Positions 24,745-32,924 of a DNA stretch of 64,000 bases are shown in pieces (positions within the stretch are counted from its first letter, which is position 1; each line of letters opens with the position of its first letter). The stretch is from NCBI RefSeq assembly GCF_015222005.1, contig NZ_JADFFL010000002.1, positions 620,001 through 684,000 of the forward strand. Reading direction: 5' to 3'. The position numbers and the translations under genes are program-made. Source of the DNA: Mucilaginibacter myungsuensis (GTDB lineage: Bacteria > Bacteroidota > Bacteroidia > Sphingobacteriales > Sphingobacteriaceae). The notes beneath the pieces are model-generated. The model had not been told where the DNA came from, searched no databases, and was given only the letters and a program-made list of their open reading frames with translations.

Positions 24745-25764
24745 ATGGTAACTACACTACTTGTTGTTGTTGTAATACTCGCCATCGTTTTTGATTTCAT
24801 TAACGGTTTTCACGATGCGGCCAACTCTATTGCCACTATCGTATCTACAAAGGTGTTAACACCTTTCCAGGCGGTAATATGGGCAGCAGCTTTCAACTTT
24901 CTTGCTTACTTTCTGATCACTGAACATAACGTTGCTGGTACGGTAGCAAAAACCGTTCACGAGGGCTTTATTACCATGCACGTAATACTTGCAGGCCTTG
25001 TTGCCGCCATCACCTGGAATTTGGTTACCTGGTGGTTCGGCATCCCGTCAAGCTCGTCGCATACGCTGATCGGCGGCTTTGCCGGAGCGGGTATGACCAA
25101 CGCGCTTTTTATGCATGCCCACGTCCTTGATGCCATCAACGTACAGCCTATCTTAAGGATCATAGCTTATATATTCATCGCGCCTTTCATCGGTTTGATA
25201 TTTGCTTACTTTATTACCATCGTTATATTACACCTTTGTAAAAATGCGCGGCCGGCCGCGGCAGAGCGATGGTTCAAAGCTTTACAATTGATATCATCAG
25301 CCGCATTGAGCTTTACCCACGGTGGTAACGATGCGCAAAAGGTAATGGGTATTATTTATGTATCGTTGGTGGCATCCGGCTTTTTAAAAATGGACCCACA
25401 TGCAGCTAACATGCCCGAGTGGATCCCGCTTACCTGCTACACCGCCATTGCGGCCGGTACCATGAGCGGCGGCTGGAAGATCGTAAAGACCATGGGCACC
25501 AAGATCACCAAAGTTACCCCATTAGAAGGTGTAAGTGCAGAGTCGGCAGGTGCGATCACCTTGTTCATTACCGAGCGTTTGGGTATCCCGGTATCTACCA
25601 CTCACACTATCACCGGTTCTATTATTGGTGTAGGTTTAACTAAGCGCGTCTCTGCTGTACGCTGGGGTGTTACCATCAACCTGATCTGGGCCTGGATCAT
25701 CACCATCCCTATCTCGGCCTTATTAGCCGCTGCGGTATTTAGCATTATGCACTTTATCGGTTAA
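24745..25764 (+). CDS. pit: PiT-family low-affinity inorganic phosphate transporter
   Basis: 339 residues with about 10 membrane helices. The duplicated PiT signature GFHDAANSIAT (about 22-32) and FTHGGNDAQKVMG (about 190-202) are both intact, as are the twin SSSHTLIGG and STTHTITGS sequences of the two repeats. It imports metal-phosphate complexes driven by protons or sodium. Short for the family (E. coli Pit is about 499), but close to bacterial DUF47-linked members. A terminator follows at 25789. Confidence 0.95.
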   Translation: MVTTLLVVVVILAIVFDFINGFHDAANSIATIVSTKVLTPFQAVIWAAAFNFLAYFLITEHNVAGTVAKTVHEGFITMHVILAGLVAAITWNLVTWWFGIPSSSSHTLIGGFAGAGMTNALFMHAHVLDAINVQPILRIIAYIFIAPFIGLIFAYFITIVILHLCKNARPAAAERWFKALQLISSAALSFTHGGNDAQKVMGIIYVSLVASGFLKMDPHAANMPEWIPLTCYTAIAAGTMSGGWKIVKTMGTKITKVTPLEGVSAESAGAITLFITERLGIPVSTTHTITGSIIGVGLTKRVSAVRWGVTINLIWAWIITIPISALLAAAVFSIMHFIG

Positions 25765-25788
25765 TACCCACAAACATATTAAAAACGA

Positions 25789-25827
25789 AAGGGCTGGTTT
25801 TGACGAGAAACCAGCCCTTCTTGTTTT
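25789..25827 (+). terminator. Rho-independent terminator after pit
   Basis: A 12-bp stem (AAGGGCTGGTTT at 25789-25800 with its complement at 25808-25819), a 7-nt loop, then CTTGTTTTT. Confidence 0.9.
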
Positions 25828-26211
25828 TATCACTACGTGCAGACCGAATTTTTAAATGCTCACTTACAATAAGATGAAAAATATTTGGAATAATTCTTTA
25901 TTTATAAATATTTTTCTTTATATTTGTAGTGCTTCATTAGGGTGATAATTACAATTACGTCCTAACATGCTAAATTCATCTTGCCTTTCTTGCGGTACTA
26001 TTCTGTTATACTTATAAGCTTTGGCTCCCCTTTAAACATGATTTCTCTGAGGCAACGCGGTGAACGCGGTTGCTGCTCGTTCTTTGACGTATTTATATTT
26101 TTTTGCTGCCTGAACAAACCTTTGTCCATCCTGATCGCGGATGACACACAGATCTGTGGGTCATCCGCCGGCATTCAGTAAAGGACTGGAGTCGGAAATG
26201 AAGAGTAAAAC
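25828..26211. other. Gene-free region with strong hairpins, candidate non-coding RNA
   Basis: Nearly 400 bases hold no credible protein gene. A TATATTTG -7-like box at 25919-25926 lies in a very AT-rich stretch. Downstream are a stem GCAACGCG/CGCGGTTGC at 26052-26073 and a 32-base near-perfect palindrome at 26137-26168 (arms GCGGATGAC and GTCATCCGC with an inner CACAGATCTGTG). A 16-codon frame, MLNSSCLSCGTILLYL, lies at 25967-26017 but has no other support. The pattern suggests a small structured transcript, unproven. Confidence 0.35.
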
Positions 26212-26247
26212 AAAAGAGCCGATCTTGATATCAAGGTCGGCTCTTTT
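26212..26247 (-). terminator. Terminator of serS, probably bidirectional
   Basis: A 17-bp stem with one wobble pair (AAAAGAGCCGATCTTGA at 26212-26228 with 26231-26247), flanked by A-rich and T-rich sequence on the two sides. It lies 19 bases past the serS stop. Confidence 0.9.
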
Positions 26248-26265
26248 GGTCTAATGTATCCAAAA

Positions 26266-27537
26266 TTAGCTGATCCACTCAAACTTGGTATAAGGTACTA
26301 ATACCTCAGGTATCCTGATGCCGTCAGCGGTTTGATTGTTCTCTAACAATGTAGCAACAATACGTGGCAATGCCAAGGCGCTGCCGTTCAGCGTATGTGC
26401 CAATTGCGTTTTACCTTCAGCGTTACGGAAACGTAGCTTTAAACGATTGCTCTGGAAGGTCTCGAAGTTCGATACTGATGATACCTCTAACCAGCGTTGC
26501 TGTGCGGCGCTCCAGGTTTCCATATCATAAGTTAAGGCCGATCCAAAACCCATATCACCACCGCATAAACGCAGTACGCGATAAGCCAGTCCTAAGTTTT
26601 GCAACAGGCTTTGTACATGGGTACTCATGGTCTCCAATACATCGTACGACTTATCGGGATGCACCACCTGTACGATCTCCACTTTATCAAATTGGTGCAA
26701 ACGGTTCAAACCACGTACGTGGGCGCCGTAAGAACCGGCCTCGCGACGGAAACATGGGGTATAACCACAATTCATTACCGGCAATTCTTCACCTTTCAGG
26801 ATCACATCGCGGTATAAGTTGGTGATAGGCACTTCAGCAGTAGGGATCAGGAACAGGTTGTCCATACCAACGTAATACATCTGCCCTTCCTTATCCGGCA
26901 ACTGACCGGTGCCAAAACCTGATGCCTCGTTGATCAGCAAGGGCAACATCACTTCGGCGTAGCCTGCCTTTTCGGCCTCGTCTAAAAAGTAGGCGATCAA
27001 CGCGCGTTGCAGCTTAGCACCTTTGCCTTTATATACCGGGAATCCTGCCCCGGTGATCTTAACACCTAATTCAAAATCGATAAGGTCATATTTGGCAGCC
27101 AGTTCCCAGTGCGGTAAAGCATTTTCGGGCAATGTTGGTTTGTTGCCATGCTCTAAAACAACCTCGTTCTCTTCAGGGGTGATACCCTTAGGTACAGATG
27201 CGTGCGGAAGATTTGGCAGCAATACCAATTTCTGCTGTAACTCTTCATCAACAGCAGCCAGGTCTTCGGTCAGTTTTTTGATATCCTCTTTCCAGGCACC
27301 GGTCTGGCCTTTTAGGGCATCGGCTTCGTCTTTTTTGCCGGTACGCATCAACTCGCCGATCTGTTTAGCAGATGCGTTGGCTTTAGACTGCAGTTCTTCG
27401 CTGGATATTTGCAGGGCACGGCGTTGCGAGTCTAATACGATGATATCATCGACCAAACCCACTTGTTTGAAATTTTTTACAGCCAATCGCTCTAAAACCT
27501 GTTCCCTGTTATCACGGATATAACTAACTTGCAGCAT
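26266..27537 (-). CDS. serS: Seryl-tRNA synthetase
   Basis: About 423 residues from the ATG at 27537 (MLQVSYIRDNREQVLERLAV); 11 more codons are open upstream (MNKLYLCRKKI) but do not belong to the family N-terminus. Residues about 1-110 form the antiparallel coiled-coil arm that holds the long tRNA variable arm. The class II core shows PTAEVPITNLY (motif 2 region), FRREAGSYG, and NGSALALPRIVATLLENNQ (motif 3). It charges tRNA-Ser. It diverges from rsmI across a repeat-rich gap and ends at a strong terminator. Confidence 0.97.
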   Translation of the reverse strand: MLQVSYIRDNREQVLERLAVKNFKQVGLVDDIIVLDSQRRALQISSEELQSKANASAKQIGELMRTGKKDEADALKGQTGAWKEDIKKLTEDLAAVDEELQQKLVLLPNLPHASVPKGITPEENEVVLEHGNKPTLPENALPHWELAAKYDLIDFELGVKITGAGFPVYKGKGAKLQRALIAYFLDEAEKAGYAEVMLPLLINEASGFGTGQLPDKEGQMYYVGMDNLFLIPTAEVPITNLYRDVILKGEELPVMNCGYTPCFRREAGSYGAHVRGLNRLHQFDKVEIVQVVHPDKSYDVLETMSTHVQSLLQNLGLAYRVLRLCGGDMGFGSALTYDMETWSAAQQRWLEVSSVSNFETFQSNRLKLRFRNAEGKTQLAHTLNGSALALPRIVATLLENNQTADGIRIPEVLVPYTKFEWIS

Positions 27538-27566
27538 TATTTTTTTTCGACAAAGATATAATTTGT

Positions 27567-27663
27567 TCATGGTTTATAGTTCATAGTTCGTGGCCGATTT
27601 GCATTTCTGATGCAACCAAGTCAACTGTGCGACCATCAACTATGAGCCATGAACCATAGCCCA
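27567..27663. repeat. Degenerate heptamer arrays in the serS-rsmI divergent region
   Basis: On the left, ATAGTTC is repeated twice in tandem; on the right, 7-base units such as ACTATGA, GCCATGA, ACCATAG and CCCATGA follow one another up to the rsmI ATG. The two arrays are roughly inverted relative to each other. Both promoters must lie in or beside them. Confidence 0.55.
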
Positions 27664-28391
27664 TGAACCCAACAGGCAAACTATACTTAGTACCCACCCC
27701 TATAGGCAATCTGGAGGATATGACTTACCGGGCTATCCGCATATTAAAAGAGGTTGACCTGATCCTGGCCGAGGATACCCGCACGTCTGCCCCAATGCTC
27801 AAGCACTTTGGCATTACCAACCGGGTATTGGCCCATCATCAGCATAACGAGCATCAGAGTAGTACCGAGATCGTTAGATTCTTAAAAGAGGGCAAGAACA
27901 TCGCCCTGATATCCGACGCAGGTACACCGGCCATCTCCGATCCCGGCTTTTTCCTGGTGCGCGAGGCATTAAAGCATGAGCTACCTGTAGAGTGCCTGCC
28001 CGGCGCTACGGCTTTTGTACCGGCTCTGGTCAACTCTGGTTTCCCTACGGATAAATTTTGCTTTGAGGGCTTCCTGCCACTAAAAAAAGGCAGGCAGACC
28101 CGCTACAAATTTTTAGCCGAAGAAGAGCGCACCATCATACTGTATGAGTCGCCGCACCGTTTATTAAAGACTTTGGACGAAATGGCCACCTACTTTGGTG
28201 CCGACCGCCAACTATCCGTATCGCGCGAACTGACCAAGATGTTCGAGGAGACGGTACGCGGAACGGTGACCGAGATCAAGACCTATTACGAGACCCATCC
28301 CGCCAAAGGTGAGTTTGTGATCTGTGTGGCAGGCAAAGAAGGCAAGGTGAAGAAGGGCAAGTATGATAAGGGGGATAAGGAGGAGGAATAG
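27663..28391 (+). CDS. rsmI: 16S rRNA (cytidine-2'-O-)-methyltransferase RsmI
   Basis: 242 residues. The family signature is clear: GKLYLVPTPIGNLEDMTYRA, LILAEDTRTSAPMLKHF, ALISDAGTPAISDPGFFLVR, PGATAFVPALVNSGFPTDKFCFEGFLP and ESPHRLLKTL. It 2'-O-methylates C1402 of 16S rRNA in the decoding centre. The C-terminus is short and Lys/Glu-rich (GKVKKGKYDKGDKEEE) in place of the extra domain of E. coli RsmI. lnt follows 15 bases downstream. Confidence 0.96.
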   Translation: MNPTGKLYLVPTPIGNLEDMTYRAIRILKEVDLILAEDTRTSAPMLKHFGITNRVLAHHQHNEHQSSTEIVRFLKEGKNIALISDAGTPAISDPGFFLVREALKHELPVECLPGATAFVPALVNSGFPTDKFCFEGFLPLKKGRQTRYKFLAEEERTIILYESPHRLLKTLDEMATYFGADRQLSVSRELTKMFEETVRGTVTEIKTYYETHPAKGEFVICVAGKEGKVKKGKYDKGDKEEE

Positions 28392-28406
28392 AATATTAAA
28401 CAACAA

Positions 28407-30035
28407 ATGAAAAAAAACATATACCTCGCCATCCTTTCCGGACTATTACTTTGGATAGCCTGGCCACCTACCCCTTATACCTCGTTCCTGCTATTTGTTG
28501 GACTGGTACCGATGTTGGTGGCGATGGAGAATATCATCACCATCGATGGAACCAAAAAAGGCCGACGCATATTCCGCCTGACGTTTTGGGGCTTTGTGGT
28601 GTGGAATTTCCTGAGCATTTATTGGGTGTATAATGCCCTCAAGATGATCGGCGAGATCGTGGCGATCCCCGTATCTTTGATACCCTACTTTTTAGGTCCG
28701 GCGCTAATGGCGGGTGCATGCTGGTTCTATTACCGTTTGCGTTTGCATATCCCGCGTGGCTGGGCTTTAGCGGCATTGGTGTGCCTTTGGATAGGGTACG
28801 AATACCTGCATCAATCATGGGAACTGAACTTCCCGTGGATGACCTTAGGCAATGGATTTGCGACCACCCACCAATGGATACAATGGTACGAGTACACCGG
28901 TGTTTACGGCGGAACCATTTGGGTATGGGCGGTAAATATTTTCATCTTTTTGATCTACATTGGTCTGCGCGAACAGCAAAAGAAAACCACCCGTCTGGCC
29001 CTGATAGCAGGTGCGGTGTTGATCTTGGGCCTACCTTTAGGCTTATCACTCAATAGATACTACAGTTACGAGGAAGAGGTTAACCCATCTAACGTTGTAG
29101 TGGCCCAACCCAATATCGACCCGTACGGTAAGATCAATACGTATCCGGCCTGGGAGCAATTGGCCATACTGACGCATGTTTCTGACTCCTTAGCGCAACC
29201 CAATACCGAGTTCTTCATTTGGCCGGAAACGGCCATTGCCGAGAGCACCGATGTTGCCAGGCTTCGCGATAGCCGCTATTACAAACAGACTCAACAGTTT
29301 TTGAGCCGATACAAGAATGGCAACGTGATCACCGGGATAGAGGGTTACAAGATCTATCAAGACCGTGCCACTAAAACGGCCAGCCGGTCGGGTGATGGTT
29401 CTTACTATTACGACAGGTATAACTCGGCTGTGCTGATAGAGAACTCGGCCAGTGTGCAATGGTATCATAAATCACGATTGGTGCCGGGGGCAGAGTCTTT
29501 ACCGTTCGGTGAGGCCTTATCTTTCCTGAAGCCCATCTTTGACCATTTAGGCGGTGCTACAGGCAGCTATGCCGGGCAGGATAGCAGTGCTGTGTTCTAC
29601 ACCCAAAGCGGCATCGGTGCCGATCCTGTGATCTGTTTCGAGTCTATTTGGGGCGAGTATGTGTCCTCCTCCGTACGTAAGGGCGCCCAATTCATAGCCA
29701 TTATTACTAACGATGGCTGGTGGGAGAATACATCGGGCAAAGATCAGCACCTGGACTACGCCAAACTACGTGCTATCGAGAACCGCCGCTGGGTGGCCCG
29801 CTCGGCCAATACGGGTATCTCGGCATTCATCAACCAACGCGGCGATATCGTACAGCAAACCAAATGGTGGGTACGGACGGCCTTGCGGCAAAATATCAAC
29901 CTCAGCAGCGAGCGGACCTTCTACACTATGCATGGCGACTACCTGCCTAAAACAGGCAGCGTGCTGGCATTGGTGATGATAGGCTTGGTACTGATCAGGA
30001 TCAAACGACCTGCAATACCTAAAGTGAGCAAGTAG
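28407..30035 (+). CDS. lnt: Apolipoprotein N-acyltransferase
   Basis: 542 residues. About six to eight N-terminal membrane helices (residues 1-215) precede a periplasmic nitrilase domain. The catalytic Glu lies in FIWPETAI, Lys in WYHKSRLVPGAESLPFG and Cys in VICFESIWGEY, all intact, and a final helix closes the protein (VLALVMIGLVLIRI). The enzyme adds the third acyl chain to lipoproteins at the inner membrane, needed for outer-membrane lipoproteins such as SusD. It is probably co-transcribed with rsmI. Confidence 0.95.
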   Translation: MKKNIYLAILSGLLLWIAWPPTPYTSFLLFVGLVPMLVAMENIITIDGTKKGRRIFRLTFWGFVVWNFLSIYWVYNALKMIGEIVAIPVSLIPYFLGPALMAGACWFYYRLRLHIPRGWALAALVCLWIGYEYLHQSWELNFPWMTLGNGFATTHQWIQWYEYTGVYGGTIWVWAVNIFIFLIYIGLREQQKKTTRLALIAGAVLILGLPLGLSLNRYYSYEEEVNPSNVVVAQPNIDPYGKINTYPAWEQLAILTHVSDSLAQPNTEFFIWPETAIAESTDVARLRDSRYYKQTQQFLSRYKNGNVITGIEGYKIYQDRATKTASRSGDGSYYYDRYNSAVLIENSASVQWYHKSRLVPGAESLPFGEALSFLKPIFDHLGGATGSYAGQDSSAVFYTQSGIGADPVICFESIWGEYVSSSVRKGAQFIAIITNDGWWENTSGKDQHLDYAKLRAIENRRWVARSANTGISAFINQRGDIVQQTKWWVRTALRQNINLSSERTFYTMHGDYLPKTGSVLALVMIGLVLIRIKRPAIPKVSK

Positions 30036-30422
30036 GCATTTCGTAAGTGCGATCACGCTCTTGTTCGCGCGTGAATACGAAGCACCCGACAAGTGTAACG
30101 CGCTCATTGTCAGTGTTTTTTTCTTGGCCGTGAACAAGCGTTGCAGATAGGTCTCGCTTTTTTTATTTTAACAAATTGCATATCAGTCGCTTATGTTATC
30201 TTGTTAGAGCAATTGGCGAGATTCGCCCGTGAACAACCTTTTGAGATATATTTCTTTTTAATGCAGTTGCCAAACCCTCGACAGCATAAGAAATTATAGA
30301 GCCATGGGCGGAAACGCTTACCGCCCCGCGCCTTGCCAACCCGCAAATACCGTATTAACACCCTTGTCAACCTCGGTCGATCAACCTAAATTTATAAACC
30401 AATAACACCTATCCTCCATTTC
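30036..30422. other. Intergenic region without recognised gene
   Basis: 387 bases between lnt and the patatin gene. I see no plausible reading frame, no strong terminator and no promoter matching the TTTG/TAnnTTTG pattern. GGGCGGAAACGCTTACCGCCC at about 30304-30324 can form a short hairpin (GGGCGG/CCGCCC). Confidence 0.4.
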
Positions 30423-31451
30423 ATGAAAAAGATCCTATCTATTGATGGCGGCGGTATCCGCGGCATTATCCCCGGCCAAATTTTAGTGGCCTTAGAAGAA
30501 AAATTACAGAAACGCAGCGGCCGCCCCGACGCCCGCATTGCCGAATACTTCGACTTTTTTGCAGGCACAAGTACGGGCGGTATCCTCTGCTGCATACTGA
30601 TGTGCCCAAGTGCCGACGATCCTAACAAACCCCGGTTCTCGGCCAAGCAAGCGGTTGACCTTTATATCAAGAACGGCGGCGAGATATTCGACCGCACTGT
30701 TTGGCAAAAGGTAAAAGCCCTGGGCGGCAACCTCGACGAAAAGTTCGATGCCGCAGCTATCGAGCGCATCCTAAAGGAATACTTCGGCGACCTGAAGTTG
30801 AGCCAATTGGTGAAACCCTGCATCATTACAGCTTATGATGTAGAGAACCGTAATGCCCATTTTTTTGCCCAGCAGGATAATGTGCTGAAAGGCGATGGCG
30901 GCGACTTTTTGGTGCGCGATGTTTGCCGCGCTACATCAGCCGCGCCTACGTATTTTGAGGCGGCGTCTGTCAAGTCGGTAAGCGGGGTCACTTATGCGCT
31001 GGTTGATGGCGGCGTGTTCGCCAATAACCCTTCGCTTTGCGCCTACTCCGAGGTGCGAAATGCCAAAGGCGAACCAACAGCTAAGGATATGCTCATCGTA
31101 TCCTTAGGGACAGGCAGCGAAAATAGGTCGTACCCTTATGATGATGTGAAGGATTTTGGCGCGATAGGCTGGGTGCGCCCCGTGATTGACATTATGATGG
31201 CCGGCGCGGCCGAAACCACCGATTATCATCTTAAAAAAATGTTCGGCGCGCAGCATCACGATAAAAACTATATCCGCATACAACCAACCAATATGCGCCG
31301 CGCCAGTTACGAATTGGACAACGCATCGAAAGAGAACATCGAAGCCCTGGTAGAGGTTGGTATAGACACCGCGCAAAACTGCCCCGAACTGGACGAGATC
31401 GTAGAGCTATTGATCGCCGACTTGGGACAGGATCCGGTGGAGTTTGAATAA
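30423..31451 (+). CDS. Patatin-like phospholipase
   Basis: 342 residues, cytosolic with no signal peptide. The oxyanion loop is SIDGGGIRGIIPG (7-19), the nucleophile is Ser50 in FFAGTSTGGI, and the catalytic Asp is Asp195 in LVDGGVFANNPS. It hydrolyses acyl esters of phospholipids. The layout resembles stand-alone Bacteroidota patatins and also the CBASS effector CapV, but no CD-NTase, sensor or ubiquitin-like genes are next to it. A flavin monooxygenase gene follows 84 bases later. Confidence 0.9.
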   Translation: MKKILSIDGGGIRGIIPGQILVALEEKLQKRSGRPDARIAEYFDFFAGTSTGGILCCILMCPSADDPNKPRFSAKQAVDLYIKNGGEIFDRTVWQKVKALGGNLDEKFDAAAIERILKEYFGDLKLSQLVKPCIITAYDVENRNAHFFAQQDNVLKGDGGDFLVRDVCRATSAAPTYFEAASVKSVSGVTYALVDGGVFANNPSLCAYSEVRNAKGEPTAKDMLIVSLGTGSENRSYPYDDVKDFGAIGWVRPVIDIMMAGAAETTDYHLKKMFGAQHHDKNYIRIQPTNMRRASYELDNASKENIEALVEVGIDTAQNCPELDEIVELLIADLGQDPVEFE

Positions 31452-31535
31452 GGGGTTTATCACTCCAAAGCCATAAAAAACCTCCTGACAAAGCACCGAC
31501 AACGCCGGCGGACATTTTTTGTTGATTTGCTTGAT

Positions 31536-32555
31536 ATGAGCAGCAAAAAATTACGCCTGAGCGTGTTGGATCAATCGCCGATACGCAAAGGGGCGACCGC
31601 TATACAGGCCGTGCAGGAGACCATCCAACTGGCCAAATTTACCGAGCAATTGGGCTACACCCGTTTTTGGGTGGCCGAACACCATAACACAGGGATACTG
31701 GCAGGCTCGTCGCCGGATGTGCTGTTGGCGCATTTGGCGGCGCATACCAGTACCATCCGTTTGGGATCGGGTGGGGTGATGCTACCTAATCATAGCGCCT
31801 TAAAAGTGGCCGAAAGTTTCCGCATGCTGGAGGCGCTGGCGCCGGGTCGCATTGATCTGGGTATGGGCCGCGCACCGGGTACGGACAGGGTCACCGCATC
31901 TATACTGAACCCATCAAACCAGTTCCGCGAACAAGATTTTGTAGAGCAACTGGCCGATCTGCAAAATTATTTCCATGATACCGCAGATCCAGGTACGATA
32001 CACCGCAGCATACGTGCTATCCCGCAGGTTGATACCGTCCCTGCCATGTGGCTGTTAAGCAGCAGCGGGCAAAGCGGCCTATTCGCCGCTCATTTTGGGA
32101 TGGGCTTTTCATTCGCGCATTTCATTAATCCGGTAGGCGGACCGCAAGCGGTGAAACTGTACCGTGACAGGTTCCAACCATCAGATGACCTGACCGAGCC
32201 GGAAGCCAATATGGCCATCTTCCTTTTTTGCAGCGAGGATCCGGAAAAGGTAGTTCAATTTAAGGCCGTAATGGATGCCCGTTTCCTCCAATTTGAGAAA
32301 GGGGTGATCACACCACTATCCTATAATGATGTTAAAGACGTGGTTTACACTGAAGCCGAGCAGGACCGCATCCGCTACAACCGCCAGCGCGTGGTAGCCG
32401 GATCGCCAACCATGGTTAAAGAGCGCCTGAACGTGCTGGCGGAGAATTATGATATAGACGAGATCATGGTAGTGACCATTTGCGAGGATTTTGATGACAG
32501 GTTGCGTAGTTACGGGTTACTGGCAGAGTTGTTTGAATTGGAAAAATTGAGTTGA
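31536..32555 (+). CDS. LLM-class (luciferase-like) flavin-dependent monooxygenase
   Basis: About 339 residues from ATG 31536 (MSSKKLRLSVLDQSPIRKG); a TTG three codons upstream is a weaker start. The TIM-barrel shows FWVAEHHNT (near 52), LGSGGVMLPNHSALKVAE (near 85) and GRIDLGMGRAPGTD (near 110), which define the MsnO8-like subgroup of bacterial luciferase relatives. It uses reduced FMN and oxygen on an unknown substrate. No flavin reductase is adjacent. Confidence 0.9.
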   Translation: MSSKKLRLSVLDQSPIRKGATAIQAVQETIQLAKFTEQLGYTRFWVAEHHNTGILAGSSPDVLLAHLAAHTSTIRLGSGGVMLPNHSALKVAESFRMLEALAPGRIDLGMGRAPGTDRVTASILNPSNQFREQDFVEQLADLQNYFHDTADPGTIHRSIRAIPQVDTVPAMWLLSSSGQSGLFAAHFGMGFSFAHFINPVGGPQAVKLYRDRFQPSDDLTEPEANMAIFLFCSEDPEKVVQFKAVMDARFLQFEKGVITPLSYNDVKDVVYTEAEQDRIRYNRQRVVAGSPTMVKERLNVLAENYDIDEIMVVTICEDFDDRLRSYGLLAELFELEKLS

Positions 32556-32621
32556 GCAGACAAATTGATCTTATTTGCTAAAAAAATGCTGTTCTCTATT
32601 AAAAATTATGGTGTTTAGGCT

Positions 32622-32867
32622 GTCATGGCGAGCCTGCCGAACAATGGTGCGGATAGACGTCGTCGGCTTTGCAACTGCGTTAACAATTGTGGCAAAAAGG
32701 CCCACACACCATCCTTCGACAGGCTCAGGATGACAGCCTTTTTATTATTTGAACAGGCTATTTGGCCGTCATGGTGAGCTTGTCGAACCATGGTGCGGAG
32801 GGGAGTCGTCGGCTTTGCATCGGCGTTAAACATCGTGGCAAGATCCCGCGCACCATCCAGATGAGCC
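32622..32867. repeat. Tandem GTCATGGTGAGCTTGTCGAA hairpin elements
   Basis: Unit 1 runs from GTCATGGCGAGCCTGCCGAA at 32622 to the inverted arm CCTTCGACAGGCTCAGGATG at 32713-32734. Unit 2 starts at 32768 with GTCATGGTGAGCTTGTCGAA and lacks a full right arm. Both share an internal segment, ATGGTGCGG ... GTCGTCGGCTTTGCA ... CACCATCC. It is the family seen at 9259-9351. Confidence 0.75.
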
Positions 32868-32869
32868 GC

Positions 32870-32902
32870 TAAAAATAAAAGCGCCCGCAAACTACGGGCG
32901 CT
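32870..32902 (-). terminator. Terminator of the blaI/M56-amidase operon
   Basis: Read on the minus strand, an 8-bp GC stem (AGCGCCCG at 32895-32902 with CGGGCGCT at 32880-32887), a 7-nt loop and a T-rich tail TTTATTTTT. It lies 22 bases past the M56 gene stop. Confidence 0.85.
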
Positions 32903-32924
32903 CATCAAACAACTAACTGATCAT

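Noticed and set aside
25967..26017. Sixteen-codon peptide MLNSSCLSCGTILLYL
   Set aside because: Too short, no ribosome-binding support and no partner gene; kept only as a note in the gene-free region.
30423..31451. Patatin-like phospholipase as a CBASS-type defence effector
   Set aside because: No CD-NTase, ubiquitin-like or sensor gene lies on either side; the neighbours are lnt and a flavin monooxygenase, so an ordinary stand-alone patatin is more likely.
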